Counted from the stretch's first letter, positions 1 through 7,723 are shown. The stretch: 26,657 nt of DNA from Prevotella sp. (GCA_024681875.1 JAILAA010000126.1:1-26657); one strand, 5' to 3'. Numbers and translations are program-made. The notes: generated by a model from the sequence alone, not told the origin.

Positions 1-13
1 TGGAAATAATGCT

Positions 14-21
14 TAAATTTG
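14..21 (+). promoter_or_regulatory. Bacteroidetes -7 box (TAAATTTG) of the nudC-prmC operon
   Basis: TAAATTTG matches the Bacteroidetes -7 consensus TAnnTTTG exactly and lies 22 bases before the nudC ATG, a normal leader length. The -33 element, if present, falls outside the window on the left. Confidence 0.6.
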
Positions 22-43
22 CAGCGTAGAAGAGAATTTTAAG

Positions 44-847
44 ATGAAGAGATATTATTTTGTGTTCTGCAAGGACAGCCTGCTGATAGAGGAACAGGCA
101 GACGGCACGTGGACAGTGCCCTGCCAGGAGGAACCACCCACGGAGGTGAAACCTTGGACGACAATGCTCAGCGTAACACCCATGGACGACGGCACGGAGG
201 TGAGGACATACGCCATTGACTCCATCCCCACTCCACCCTCCACCATCAACACTACACCCTTCACCTTCATCCCCTTACGACAAAGCTACTACAAGCTGCC
301 CTGGCCGCTCTATCTGAAGGCGGGCAAATGCGCCGAGCTGCTCTACTGGGACCAGAACACGCAGTTCTGCGGCGTCTGCGGCGCACCGATGAAGCTGCAC
401 ACCGCCATCTCGAAACGCTGTGAGAACTGTGGCAAGGAGATATGGCCGCAGGTGGCGCCTGCCGTCATTGTGCGCATCACTCGTGGCAGCGACGAGGTGC
501 TGATGGCACGTGCCCGCAACTTCCGCGGCGACTTCTACGGCCTCATTGCGGGTTTCGTTGAGACGGGCGAGACGCTGGAGGAGGCCGTCGTGCGCGAGGT
601 AAAGGAGGAGACCGGCTTGAAAGTAAAAAACATCCGCTATTTCGACTCGCAGCCCTGGCCCTATCCCAGCGGACTGATGGTGGGCTTCACGGCTGACTAC
701 GCCGGTGGACAGATTCACATCCAGCATGAAGAGCTGCAGAACGTGGCGTGGTTTCATCGCGACCACCTGCCCAAGCTGCCGGAGAAGCTGTCCATTGCCC
801 GCCGCCTGATTGATGACTGGCTAGGGGAGATTGACATTGACCATTGA
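44..847 (+). CDS. nudC: NAD(+)/NADH pyrophosphatase (NudC-type Nudix hydrolase)
   Basis: A 267-residue cytoplasmic enzyme predicted to hydrolyse NADH or NAD+ to NMN(H) and AMP; the family is also known to remove NAD caps from RNA. Seen in the sequence: a zinc ribbon with Cys109, Cys112, Cys126 and Cys129; a complete Nudix box (Gly170, Glu176, Arg184-Glu185, Glu188-Glu189, Gly191); and SQPWPYPSG at 202-210, the NADH-specific signature that follows the Nudix box in NudC. Length fits the family. The N-terminal 90 residues are poorly conserved, as usual. The ATG at 44 follows a -7 box by 22 bases. The last codons (GEIDIDH and stop) lie in an attgaccattgaacattg stretch that resembles dispersed intergenic repeats. 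prmC starts 16 bases downstream, so the two are probably co-transcribed. Confidence 0.93.
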   Translation: MKRYYFVFCKDSLLIEEQADGTWTVPCQEEPPTEVKPWTTMLSVTPMDDGTEVRTYAIDSIPTPPSTINTTPFTFIPLRQSYYKLPWPLYLKAGKCAELLYWDQNTQFCGVCGAPMKLHTAISKRCENCGKEIWPQVAPAVIVRITRGSDEVLMARARNFRGDFYGLIAGFVETGETLEEAVVREVKEETGLKVKNIRYFDSQPWPYPSGLMVGFTADYAGGQIHIQHEELQNVAWFHRDHLPKLPEKLSIARRLIDDWLGEIDIDH

Positions 848-857
848 ACATTGAAGA
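828..857 (+). repeat. attgaccattgaacattg-type repeat spanning the nudC stop codon
   Basis: An iterated (a)ttga(c/a)catt unit covers the last codons of nudC and most of the gap to prmC. The same word, TGACCATTGACCATT, recurs inside prmC at about 1168. Such runs are frequent between genes in Bacteroides and Prevotella (recalled, not searched). Confidence 0.45.
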
Positions 858-863
858 GAGAAG

Positions 864-1742
864 GTGACGTTCCGTGAGTTTTGGCAACCGCTGAGAAGTG
901 TTTATCCGGAGGAGGAGGCCCGCTGGATAGGGCGCTTGGTGTTTGAGGTGAGGTACGGTCTCTCGCAAGCCGACCTGCTGATGGGACGCGAGACGACCAT
1001 CGAGGAGGCCGAGCTACTGGAGCTACAACGGCGCCTGCTGACGGGCGAGCCGGTGCAGTATGTGCTGGGCGAGGCTCCTTTTGGCGAACATCTGTTCATG
1101 GTGTCGCCTGCCGTGCTCATCCCCAGGCCTGAGACGCTATGGCTCTGCCAAGCCGTCGTCAATCATCTGACCATTGACCATTCACCCTCCATCCTCGACA
1201 TCGGCACGGGCAGCGGCTGCATCGCCATCACCATTGCTTTGGCAACGGATGAACACGGAATGAATTCTTCAAAAGTGCGTGTCAGTCCGTGTGAGTCCGT
1301 GGCCAAGATAACTGCGTGGGACATCAGCACCGACGCGCTGGCCATAGCCCGTGCCAACGCAGAGAGGCTGAAGGCCGACGTGACCTTCGAGCAGCAGGAC
1401 ATCCTTGCTCCGCCCGACGACACAGACCGATGGGACGTCATCGTGAGCAACCCTCCCTACATCTGCGAGCAGGAGAAGGCGGCAATGGAGCACAACGTAC
1501 TGGACTTTGAGCCGCAGCTGGCCCTTTTTGTGCCAGACGACGACCCACTGCTTTTCTACCGCGCCATCGGACGTTATGCCTTCAAGGCACTCAAACCCAG
1601 CGGCCAGCTCTTTCTTGAGCTGAACGAGAATTACGCCCATGCGACGAAGGAGCTGCTGCATGGGATGGGGTTTGCTGACATTACTATCAACAAGGACACA
1701 TACGGCAAGGACCGTTTCATCAGAGCCAGCAGAACACACTGA
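864..1742 (+). CDS. prmC: peptide chain release factor N5-glutamine methyltransferase PrmC
   Basis: Methylates the glutamine of the GGQ motif in RF1/RF2 using S-adenosylmethionine; cytoplasmic. Seen: a helical N-terminal domain, GEPVQYVLGEAPFG (61-74), IPRPET (86-91), the SAM loop DIGTGSGCIA (112-121), and the catalytic SNPPYI (195-200). The start is a GTG at 864; no in-frame ATG precedes the conserved N-terminal region. At 292 residues it is somewhat longer than usual because of two low-conservation insertions: HLTIDHSPS (101-109) just before the SAM loop, and about 18 residues (129-146) between the SAM loop and the AWDIS strand. Both are encoded by DNA resembling intergenic repeats (see repeat entries). 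All key motifs remain in frame, so the gene is probably functional. A terminator overlaps the stop codon. Confidence 0.94.
   Translation: MTFREFWQPLRSVYPEEEARWIGRLVFEVRYGLSQADLLMGRETTIEEAELLELQRRLLTGEPVQYVLGEAPFGEHLFMVSPAVLIPRPETLWLCQAVVNHLTIDHSPSILDIGTGSGCIAITIALATDEHGMNSSKVRVSPCESVAKITAWDISTDALAIARANAERLKADVTFEQQDILAPPDDTDRWDVIVSNPPYICEQEKAAMEHNVLDFEPQLALFVPDDDPLLFYRAIGRYAFKALKPSGQLFLELNENYAHATKELLHGMGFADITINKDTYGKDRFIRASRTH
1163..1190 (+). repeat. in-frame ctgaccattgaccattcac repeat inside prmC
   Basis: This stretch encodes about HLTIDHSPS just before the SAM-binding loop of PrmC, where homologues have a short variable link. It shares TTGACCATT units with the repeat at 828-857, suggesting that an intergenic-type repeat has been captured in frame. 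Confidence 0.4.
1249..1305 (+). repeat. in-frame inverted-repeat element (ACACGGA ... TCCGTGT) inside prmC
   Basis: ACACGGA at 1253-1259 is the inverse complement of TCCGTGT at 1286-1292, and TCCGTGG follows at 1296-1302. The stretch encodes residues of roughly 129-146, which interrupt the usually short turn between two core strands of the methyltransferase fold. The wording (cacgga / tccgtgtgagtccgtgg) resembles repeats recalled from Bacteroidetes intergenic DNA. Confidence 0.45.
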
Positions 1743-1760
1743 GGCTTGTGTTCTGTTTTT
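1730..1760 (+). terminator. rho-independent terminator overlapping the prmC stop codon
   Basis: CAGAACACA (1730-1738) pairs perfectly with TGTGTTCTG (1747-1755) around an 8-base loop, followed by TTTTT (1756-1760). The TGA stop codon of prmC lies in the loop, so the last codons double as the left arm. Confidence 0.8.
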
Positions 1761-1790
1761 CTTCCCCCTACAAAGAATTACTGATAAATA

Positions 1791-1822
1791 TGTGGTGAAG
1801 AAGAAAAAAATGTGTAACTTTG
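1791..1822 (+). promoter_or_regulatory. Bacteroidetes promoter (TGTG-N20-TAACTTTG)
   Basis: A perfect -7 box, TAACTTTG at 1815-1822, has a one-mismatch -33 box (TGTG for TTTG, 1791-1794) 20 bases upstream. It lies 25 bases before the ATG of the membrane-protein gene at 1848. Confidence 0.65.
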
Positions 1823-1847
1823 CAGCCGTTATCTTTTTTTAAAGAAG

Positions 1848-3011
1848 ATGAGTTACCGCAACAGACGCCGAAACGAGAGGGCCATCACCTTAAGGGTGGT
1901 GTGTGCTGTCGCCTTCCTGTTGTTTACGTTCTTCTGGCTTTACTTCTTCCAAGGCGACATACTGGCCGTGGCGCAGCATGAACTGAGCGGAGGAAAGACG
2001 CACTACAACCGCACCATCGGTGCCATCATCGTCACGGTGGTGCTCTTCGGTCTCCATCTGCTGGTCTTTGTCCTGACGAGGCTGACGCGCCGCACCCATG
2101 CCCTGACATACTTGCCATCGATGCTACTGCTGGCCTTCGTGTCGAGCATCAGCGTACCTTTCCGCTGGGGCGCATGGCTATGGGCAACACCTTTGGTACT
2201 ACTGCTGTGGGGCGGAGCGGTATGGTTATCGAAGCAATTGCTACCCATCGGCGAAGCCATGGAAAACCGCAATAGGCTACAGCTCTTCTCTCGTGTCACA
2301 TGGATTAACATGCTACAGCTGGCCTTTATGATGATAGGCGTGGCAGCGGTGAGCAACACCAATGCGGTGCAGCACTTCAGGGCACATGTCGAAGTGGCAT
2401 TGATGGAAGACAACGTTGACGAGGCACTGCGTACAGGCAGTTGCTCGTTAGAGACGGATGAGAGTCTGACCATGCTGCGCATCTTCGCCTTGTCGCAGAA
2501 AGGACAGCTGGCCGACCATCTTTTCGAATATGCCATCAGTGGCACCAGCGCCGACATGCTGCCCATGAAGGGTAGCAAGGGTCAGCTGATGCTGATGACC
2601 GACACGCTGCTGTGGCAGCATTTCGGCGTCAGCCCCGACAGCATGATGTCAACGCATTTATCCGTAGCCCAGTATCTCGACTCCTTGGAGTGTGACACGC
2701 TGGCTACACCTGCATGGCGCGACTACAAGCTGATGGGACAACTCATAGACCGCCGCTTAGACACCTTCGTCGTCTGCCTGCCCCGCTATTACAAGATGGA
2801 GGCCGACTCACTGCCCCGCCATTATCGCGAGGCGCTGGTGCTCTATCAGCAGGCTGTGGACACATCGTTTATTTACAGCGACTCGCTGATGCTCAGCAGC
2901 TGGTACGACTTCCACATCAACGACTCTATCTATCCCAAAGTAACAGAAAGAAGAATACGCACCGAGGGACAATTCCGCGGCACGTATTGGTATTATTACT
3001 TTCAGCCTTAG
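1848..3011 (+). CDS. polytopic membrane protein of unknown function (possibly DUF6057-like)
   Basis: A 387-residue protein. The N-terminal half has about five hydrophobic segments (around residues 13-33, 58-80, 84-105, 109-127 and 148-170). The C-terminal half (about 177-387) is soluble, helical and rich in Asp, Leu and Tyr; a stretch around 180-235 (HVEVALMEDNVDEALRTGS onwards) reads like a helical-repeat or TPR-type segment. It resembles uncharacterised membrane proteins common in Bacteroidetes, but the family name is a recollection and no function can be assigned. It has its own promoter and stands alone: a terminator precedes it and kdsB converges on it 37 bases downstream. Confidence 0.75.
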   Translation: MSYRNRRRNERAITLRVVCAVAFLLFTFFWLYFFQGDILAVAQHELSGGKTHYNRTIGAIIVTVVLFGLHLLVFVLTRLTRRTHALTYLPSMLLLAFVSSISVPFRWGAWLWATPLVLLLWGGAVWLSKQLLPIGEAMENRNRLQLFSRVTWINMLQLAFMMIGVAAVSNTNAVQHFRAHVEVALMEDNVDEALRTGSCSLETDESLTMLRIFALSQKGQLADHLFEYAISGTSADMLPMKGSKGQLMLMTDTLLWQHFGVSPDSMMSTHLSVAQYLDSLECDTLATPAWRDYKLMGQLIDRRLDTFVVCLPRYYKMEADSLPRHYREALVLYQQAVDTSFIYSDSLMLSSWYDFHINDSIYPKVTERRIRTEGQFRGTYWYYYFQP

Positions 3012-3048
3012 CCTTTTTTAGGGAATAACGGAAGACTTGCGCCCGCTG

Positions 3049-3789
3049 TCAGATGCGTGCAAGAAACGCTTCGGCACGTTCTAAATCCTCTGGCGTGTCA
3101 ATGCCGACGGTCTCCACATCGGTCAGACCAACCTTGATGCGATAGCCATTCTGCAGCCAGCGCAGCTGCTCCAGACTCTCAGCTTTCTCCAAAGAACTCT
3201 GAGGAAGCTTCGTGATTTGTGCCAGCACCTCGCGGCGGTAGGCGTAGAGTCCTAAGTGCTTGAGAAATGGATAATGCGCAAGCCACTCGTTTGACTCCTT
3301 GCCGCGTACGAAGGGAATGACCGAGCGGCTGAAATAAAGGGCAAAGCCATTGACATCGCAGACAATCTTCGGCGAGTTGGGATTCTGCACGGCCTCCATC
3401 GTCTCAAAAGGCTTGCCGATGGTGCCTATCTGCGTCTTGGGATCGTCGAGAAAAAGGTGCATGAGCGTCTCAATCTGCGAGGGCTGGATGAACGGCTCAT
3501 CGCCCTGCACATTGATGATGACGTCAGCATCAGTGGCAATCTTCTCTGCCGCCTCCTGTATACGGTCAGTGCCGCTCTGGTGGTCAGAGCGCGTCATCAC
3601 AGCTTTGCCAAATTGATTCACAACCGTGAAAATGCGCTCGTCATCAGTGGCCACGTAGGCCTCGCCAAGCACGCGCGTCACCTGTTCATAAACTCTCTGT
3701 ATCACTGTCTTGCCGCCCAGCATGGCCAGCGGTTTGCCAGGAAAGCGCGTCGATGCATAGCGCGCAGGGATGATACCGATAAACTTCAT
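3049..3789 (-). CDS. kdsB: 3-deoxy-manno-octulosonate cytidylyltransferase (CMP-Kdo synthetase)
   Basis: Activates Kdo with CTP to CMP-Kdo for the lipopolysaccharide inner core; cytoplasmic. Seen: the N-terminal nucleotide-binding signature FIGIIPARYASTRFPGKPL, VATDDERI, TRSDHQSGTDRI, INVQGDEPF with the metal-binding Asp, FSRSVIPF, and HLGLYAYRREVL. At 246 residues it has the usual size. The ATG at 3789 was chosen because the conserved motif begins at its second residue and a -7 box (3809-3816, minus) lies 19 bases upstream; a longer reading frame opening with TTG at 3819 would start upstream of the predicted transcription start. It is divergent from the MORN gene. Its presence supports a Gram-negative, LPS-making host. 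Confidence 0.95.
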   Translation of the reverse strand: MKFIGIIPARYASTRFPGKPLAMLGGKTVIQRVYEQVTRVLGEAYVATDDERIFTVVNQFGKAVMTRSDHQSGTDRIQEAAEKIATDADVIINVQGDEPFIQPSQIETLMHLFLDDPKTQIGTIGKPFETMEAVQNPNSPKIVCDVNGFALYFSRSVIPFVRGKESNEWLAHYPFLKHLGLYAYRREVLAQITKLPQSSLEKAESLEQLRWLQNGYRIKVGLTDVETVGIDTPEDLERAEAFLARI

Positions 3790-3808
3790 TTTGCCTTTGA
3801 TTGATGTG

Positions 3809-3816
3809 CAAAGATA
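3809..3816 (-). promoter_or_regulatory. -7 box of kdsB (TATCTTTG)
   Basis: TATCTTTG on the minus strand matches TAnnTTTG and lies 19 bases before the kdsB ATG. No clear TTTG -33 box is seen 19-21 bases upstream. Confidence 0.6.
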
Positions 3817-3855
3817 CAAATATTTCTTAATTCTTTAGCCTAAAATCTTAAATTC

Positions 3856-3887
3856 TTTGTCGGCGTGCCGTTTTTTTTGTATTTTTG
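3856..3887 (+). promoter_or_regulatory. consensus Bacteroidetes promoter (TTTG-N20-TATTTTTG)
   Basis: TTTG at 3856-3859 and TATTTTTG at 3880-3887 are separated by 20 bases, a full match to the Bacteroidetes sigma-ABfr consensus. It lies 22 bases before the ATG of the MORN-repeat gene and shows that a possible GTG at 3865 is inside the promoter, not a start codon. Confidence 0.8.
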
Positions 3888-3909
3888 TGGTTTGAAAACA
3901 CGTATAAGC

Positions 3910-5031
3910 ATGAAACTGACAAAGATATTTCTCACAATAAGCATTGCCCTGCTGCCCGTCTTTTCCTCGGCTCAGAGTATCACCTTAGGCTCGTGCGTCA
4001 CGAAGGACGGCGGCGAGTATAACGGTGAGATGGCGCAGGGGAAGCCCAATGGCAAGGGCAAAACCGTTTGGAAGAACGGCAACTGGTATGAAGGCGACTA
4101 CGTGAAAGGCAAGCGGCAGGGCAACGGCACCTACGTCTTTGCCGACGGCGAGCGCTACGAAGGCCAGTGGCTTGATGATCACCAGCACGGCCAAGGTACT
4201 TACTGGTTTTTGAACAACAACCGGTATGAGGGTCTTTGGTACACAGACTATCAGCATGGACACGGTGTGATGCACTACTACAACGGTGACGTCTACGACG
4301 GCATGTGGTATCAGGACAAGCGTCAGGGCCAAGGCCGCTACACCTTCGCCAGCGGCTCCTATTACCAGGGTGAGTGGCTGGACGACATGAAACACGGACA
4401 GGGATACTTCTACTGGAGTGACGGTTCGTCATACGACGGCAACTGGGCGAACAACAAGAAACAAGGAAAAGGTACTTACAAGTATGCCAGCGGCGATGTG
4501 TACGTAGGTCAGTGGGCTGATGACGTACAGGACGGCCGTGGTATCTACCGCTGCCAGAACGGAGACATCTATGAGGGTGACTACAAGAAAGGCGAGCGCA
4601 CAGGATCCGGCATCATCAAATATGCCAATGGCGACCAGTACACAGGTCAGTTCGTCAACGGCGAGAAAAGTGGCCAGGGCACTGTAGTATGGGCCAATGG
4701 TAACACCTATGTAGGCCAGTGGCAGTCTGACGCTCCCAATGGCAAGGGAAAGCTTACCAGCAAGCAGGGAGACACTGTGGAGGGCACGTTCCGCAACGGC
4801 ATGCCCAATGGTGAGTGCATAGGCCACAGAGTAGACGGTTCGAAATTCAAGGCCGAATTCAAAAACGGCATGCGCAATGGCAAAGCTATCGAGGAGACCA
4901 AGGACGGTCTGCGCTTCGAGGGCAGCTACGTCAACAACCGCCGCGACGGTGATTTTGTAGAGAAAGACCGCAACGGCAACATCACTGCCCAAGGCCGTTA
5001 CGTCAATGGGCGTCGTCAGTTATCCCAGTAG
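3910..5031 (+). CDS. secreted MORN-repeat protein
   Basis: 373 residues with a signal peptide (MKLTKIFLTISIALLPVFSS then AQ), followed by about 14 tandem MORN repeats of roughly 23 residues. Each repeat has the core Y-x-G-x-W/Y/F ... G-x-G (for example YEGDYVKGKRQGNGTY, YVGQWQSDAPNGKGKL); the last three are degenerate. MORN repeats form elongated beta-hairpin solenoids that mediate binding to membranes or proteins. No catalytic domain is fused here, so the role is unknown; a periplasmic or surface scaffold is the simplest inference. The ATG at 3910 follows a consensus promoter and begins the signal peptide. The C-terminal codons run into a degenerate cccatta repeat. Confidence 0.9.
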   Translation: MKLTKIFLTISIALLPVFSSAQSITLGSCVTKDGGEYNGEMAQGKPNGKGKTVWKNGNWYEGDYVKGKRQGNGTYVFADGERYEGQWLDDHQHGQGTYWFLNNNRYEGLWYTDYQHGHGVMHYYNGDVYDGMWYQDKRQGQGRYTFASGSYYQGEWLDDMKHGQGYFYWSDGSSYDGNWANNKKQGKGTYKYASGDVYVGQWADDVQDGRGIYRCQNGDIYEGDYKKGERTGSGIIKYANGDQYTGQFVNGEKSGQGTVVWANGNTYVGQWQSDAPNGKGKLTSKQGDTVEGTFRNGMPNGECIGHRVDGSKFKAEFKNGMRNGKAIEETKDGLRFEGSYVNNRRDGDFVEKDRNGNITAQGRYVNGRRQLSQ

Positions 5032-5073
5032 TCCCTTATCCCAATAAGTCCATAGGCCCCATTAGCCCCATAA
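5021..5073 (+). repeat. degenerate tandem repeat of (c)cccattag units
   Basis: Five or so imperfect copies of a 10-12 base unit (cccagtagtc, cccaataagtc, ccccattag, ccccataa) cover the end of the MORN gene, including its stop codon, and the gap to the next gene. Function is unknown; similar runs are frequent in Bacteroides/Prevotella spacers (recalled). Confidence 0.5.
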
Positions 5074-5094
5074 AAAACCTAAAAATACACAGCT

Positions 5095-5541
5095 ATGATT
5101 ATTGACACACTCGACAATCTCGCCCTCTATGAGGCAGTAAACCCGCTCTTCAAGGATGTAGTGGAGTTTATTGAGAACAACAACCTGAAAAATCTTGAGC
5201 CAGGCAAGTATCCTATCAAGGACAAAGATCTCTTTGTCAATATCGCTGTTGCTAAGAGCAAGGCTCCCGATGAAGCTGTCATAGAGACACACCGCAAGAT
5301 GATTGACATCCAGATTCCCCTTGACGGCCCCGAAACCTACGGTTACACTCCGCTGTGCGACCTGCCTGAGACTGAGTACAATGCCGAAAAGGACATCACG
5401 AAGTATCCCGACATCATGGCCGAGAGCTTCATCGACTGCCAGCCCGGCATGTTCGCCATTTTCTTCCCGCAGGACGGCCATGCTCCCTGCATCTCTATGG
5501 CGCCTGAAATCAAGAAAGCAATCTTTAAAGTTAAGAATTAA
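5095..5541 (+). CDS. YhcH/YjgK/YiaL family protein (DUF386, cupin-like)
   Basis: A 148-residue cytoplasmic protein of the YhcH/TabA-like beta-barrel family, seen from MIIDTLDNLALYEAVNPLF at the N-terminus, ETHRKMIDIQIPLDGPE (64-80) and the C-terminal FAIFFPQDGHAPCIS (120-134). The Glu64, His66 and His129 region forms the putative metal-binding pocket of the family. Members are often linked to sugar-acid or biofilm metabolism, but the biochemical activity is poorly defined; a sugar isomerase or anomer-related role is only a family-level guess. It sits 63 bases after the MORN gene and 54 bases before glgB, with no recognisable promoter of its own, so co-transcription with either is possible. 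Confidence 0.88.
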   Translation: MIIDTLDNLALYEAVNPLFKDVVEFIENNNLKNLEPGKYPIKDKDLFVNIAVAKSKAPDEAVIETHRKMIDIQIPLDGPETYGYTPLCDLPETEYNAEKDITKYPDIMAESFIDCQPGMFAIFFPQDGHAPCISMAPEIKKAIFKVKN

Positions 5542-5595
5542 GCATTTAGAATTAAGAGTTGTCGCTACGCGATTAAAAATTAAGAGTTAATAGTT
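5530..5595 (+). repeat. aattaagagtt direct repeats with a TCGC-TAC-GCGA hairpin, between yhcH-like gene and glgB
   Basis: AATTAAGAGTT occurs at 5550-5560 and again at 5578-5588, with the small inverted repeat TCGC/GCGA (5562-5572) between them. A related gttaagaattaag word covers the end of the preceding gene. No -7 box is visible here, so this spacer appears to be repeat material rather than a promoter. Confidence 0.4.
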
Positions 5596-7641
5596 ATGCC
5601 AAGGACAAAGAAACAGATAACAGCAGAGACCCCTAAGCATATTGGCCTCGTACAGAACGACGGTTGGCTGGAACCTTTTGAGGATGCCATCCGCGGACGC
5701 CACGACCACGCTGTGTGGAAAATCAACCAACTGACGAAGAACGGCAAGTCGACACTCAGCGACTTCGCCACAGGTCATCTATACTTCGGCCTGCACAAGC
5801 TGACACGCGGCTGGGTGTTCCGCGAGTGGGCACCGAATGCTACCGACATCTACCTCATCGGCGACTTCAACGACTGGAAGGAAGACGAGAAATACCGCTG
5901 CAAGCGCATTGAAGGCACAGGGAACTGGGAGCTGAAGCTGAAGGAGAAGGACCTGAAGCACGGACAGCTCTACAAGATGAAGGTGAAATGGAACGGCGGC
6001 GAAGGCGAGCGCATCCCTGCCTGGACACGCCGTGTGGTGCAGGACGACCAGACGAAGATCTTCTCTGCACAGGTGTGGAATCCTGCTGTGCCCTACGTGT
6101 GGAAGAAGGCCGGCTTCAAACCCAAAAAGAACCCGCTGCTCATCTACGAGTGCCATGTGGGCATGGGCCAGGACGCCGAGAAGGTGGGAACTTACACCGA
6201 GTTCAAGGAGAATGTACTGCCCCGCGTGGCCAAGGACGGCTACAACTGCATACAGGTGATGGCCATCCAGGAACATCCCTACTACGGCAGCTTCGGCTAT
6301 CACGTCTCTTCATTCTTTGCTCCCTCTTCACGTTTCGGCACGCCCGAAGAGCTGAAGGCCCTCATCGACGAGGCTCACCGCTTAGGCATCGCTGTCATCA
6401 TGGACATCGTGCACAGCCACGCCGTGAAGAACGAAGTGGAAGGCTTAGGCAACCTCTGTGGCGACCCCAACCAGTTCTTCTATCCCGGCGACCGCCACGA
6501 GCATCCGGCTTGGGACTCGCTCTGCTTCGACTATGGCAAGGACGACGTCATCCATTTCCTGCTCTCCAACTGCAAATACTGGCTGGAGGAGTTCCGCTTC
6601 GACGGCTTCCGCTTCGATGGCGTTACCTCGATGCTCTACTACAGCCACGGTCTGGGCGAGGCCTTCGGCGGCTATGGTGACTACTTCAACGGCCATGAGG
6701 ATGACAACGCCATTTGTTACCTCACGCTGGCCAACAGCCTCATCCACGAGGTCAATCCCGATGCCATCACCATCGCCGAAGAGGTTTCAGGTATGCCCGG
6801 TTTGGCAGCTAAGTTCGAGGACGGCGGCTTCGGCTTCGACTACCGCATGGCCATGAATATCCCCGACTACTGGATCAAGACCATCAAGGAGCAGGCCGAC
6901 GAGAACTGGAAACCCAGTTCGATATTCTGGGAGGTGAAGAATCGACGCCCCGACGAGAAGACCATCAGCTACTGCGAGAGCCACGATCAGGCACTGGTGG
7001 GCGACAAGACCATCATCTTCCGCCTCATCGATGCTGACATGTACTGGCACTTCGCCAAGAAGGACATCAACGGAGTGGCCGAGCGCGGTATCGCCCTGCA
7101 CAAGATGATACGTCTCGTCACGGCGGCTGCCATCAATGGCGGCTACCTGAACTTCATGGGTAACGAGTTCGGCCATCCCGAGTGGATTGACTTCCCCCGC
7201 GAGGGCAACGGCTGGAGCTACAAGTATGCCCGCCGCCAGTGGAACCTGGTGGATAACAAAGACCTGTGCTATCACTGGCTCGGCGACTTCGACCGCGAGA
7301 TGCTGAAGGTCATCAAGAGCGTGCGCAACTTCCAGAACAAGCCAGTGGTGGAGATTTGGCACAACGACGGCGACCAGGTGTTGGCCTTTATGCGCGGCGA
7401 CCTGCTCTTCGTATTCAACTTCTCACCCACGCAGTCGTTCACTGACTATGGTTTCCTCGTGCCAACAGGCTCGTATGACGTGGTGCTCAACACCGACTCG
7501 AAGGACTTTGGCGGCTTTGGCTTCGCCGATGACAGCATCACGCACTTCACCAACTACGACCCGCTCTACGTAAAGGATCATAAGGAGTGGCTAAAGCTTT
7601 ACATCCCCGCTCGTAGCGCTGTGGTACTGAAGAAGAATTAA
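5596..7641 (+). CDS. glgB: 1,4-alpha-glucan branching enzyme (GH13, eukaryote-like subgroup)
   Basis: Makes alpha-1,6 branches in glycogen; cytoplasmic. The 681 residues carry an N-terminal CBM48-type domain (about 60-160; FREWAPNATDIYLIGDFNDW), a GH13 barrel with DIVHSHAV, nucleophile Asp341 (GFRFDGVTSM), acid/base Glu395 (IAEEVSGMPG) and transition-state stabiliser Asp464 (CESHDQALVGDK), and a C-terminal beta-sandwich ending in RSAVVLKKN. The phrases EEVSGMP, SHDQALVGDKT and NFMGNEFGHPEWIDFPREGNGWS are typical of the eukaryotic/GH13_8-like branching enzymes rather than the E. coli GlgB type; this subgroup is common in Bacteroidetes. No other glycogen gene is in the window. A strong hairpin terminator follows. 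Confidence 0.94.
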   Translation: MPRTKKQITAETPKHIGLVQNDGWLEPFEDAIRGRHDHAVWKINQLTKNGKSTLSDFATGHLYFGLHKLTRGWVFREWAPNATDIYLIGDFNDWKEDEKYRCKRIEGTGNWELKLKEKDLKHGQLYKMKVKWNGGEGERIPAWTRRVVQDDQTKIFSAQVWNPAVPYVWKKAGFKPKKNPLLIYECHVGMGQDAEKVGTYTEFKENVLPRVAKDGYNCIQVMAIQEHPYYGSFGYHVSSFFAPSSRFGTPEELKALIDEAHRLGIAVIMDIVHSHAVKNEVEGLGNLCGDPNQFFYPGDRHEHPAWDSLCFDYGKDDVIHFLLSNCKYWLEEFRFDGFRFDGVTSMLYYSHGLGEAFGGYGDYFNGHEDDNAICYLTLANSLIHEVNPDAITIAEEVSGMPGLAAKFEDGGFGFDYRMAMNIPDYWIKTIKEQADENWKPSSIFWEVKNRRPDEKTISYCESHDQALVGDKTIIFRLIDADMYWHFAKKDINGVAERGIALHKMIRLVTAAAINGGYLNFMGNEFGHPEWIDFPREGNGWSYKYARRQWNLVDNKDLCYHWLGDFDREMLKVIKSVRNFQNKPVVEIWHNDGDQVLAFMRGDLLFVFNFSPTQSFTDYGFLVPTGSYDVVLNTDSKDFGGFGFADDSITHFTNYDPLYVKDHKEWLKLYIPARSAVVLKKN

Positions 7642-7660
7642 GCTAGTTTCTTCAAGGTAT

Positions 7661-7708
7661 ATAACATTTTTCCCTGTCAGGCGAAAGCTTGGCAGGGAAA
7701 ATTGTTAT
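7661..7708. terminator. long hairpin, bidirectional terminator between glgB and the GH67 gene
   Basis: TTTTCCCTGTCA (7668-7679) pairs with TGGCAGGGAAAA (7690-7701) with one G-T pair, around a 10-base loop; ATAACA (7661-7666) pairs with TGTTAT (7703-7708) beyond a single T-T mismatch. T-rich and A-rich arms give a T-run on either strand, fitting termination of both convergent genes. Confidence 0.8.
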
Positions 7709-7723
7709 TGGGAAATACAAAGG

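Noticed and set aside
3813..3821. A further copy of GATACAAAT near the kdsB promoter
   Set aside because: It is single, overlaps the kdsB -7 box region and sits by a housekeeping gene; most likely a chance match in AT-rich DNA. It is a reminder that the 9-mer alone is weak evidence.
3865..3909. Upstream GTG as start of the MORN protein
   Set aside because: It lies between the -33 and -7 boxes of a consensus promoter, and the signal peptide begins at the ATG at 3910.
5021..5073. Possible CRISPR-like repeat
   Set aside because: Units are only 10-12 bases, imperfect and directly adjacent, with no spacers and no cas genes.
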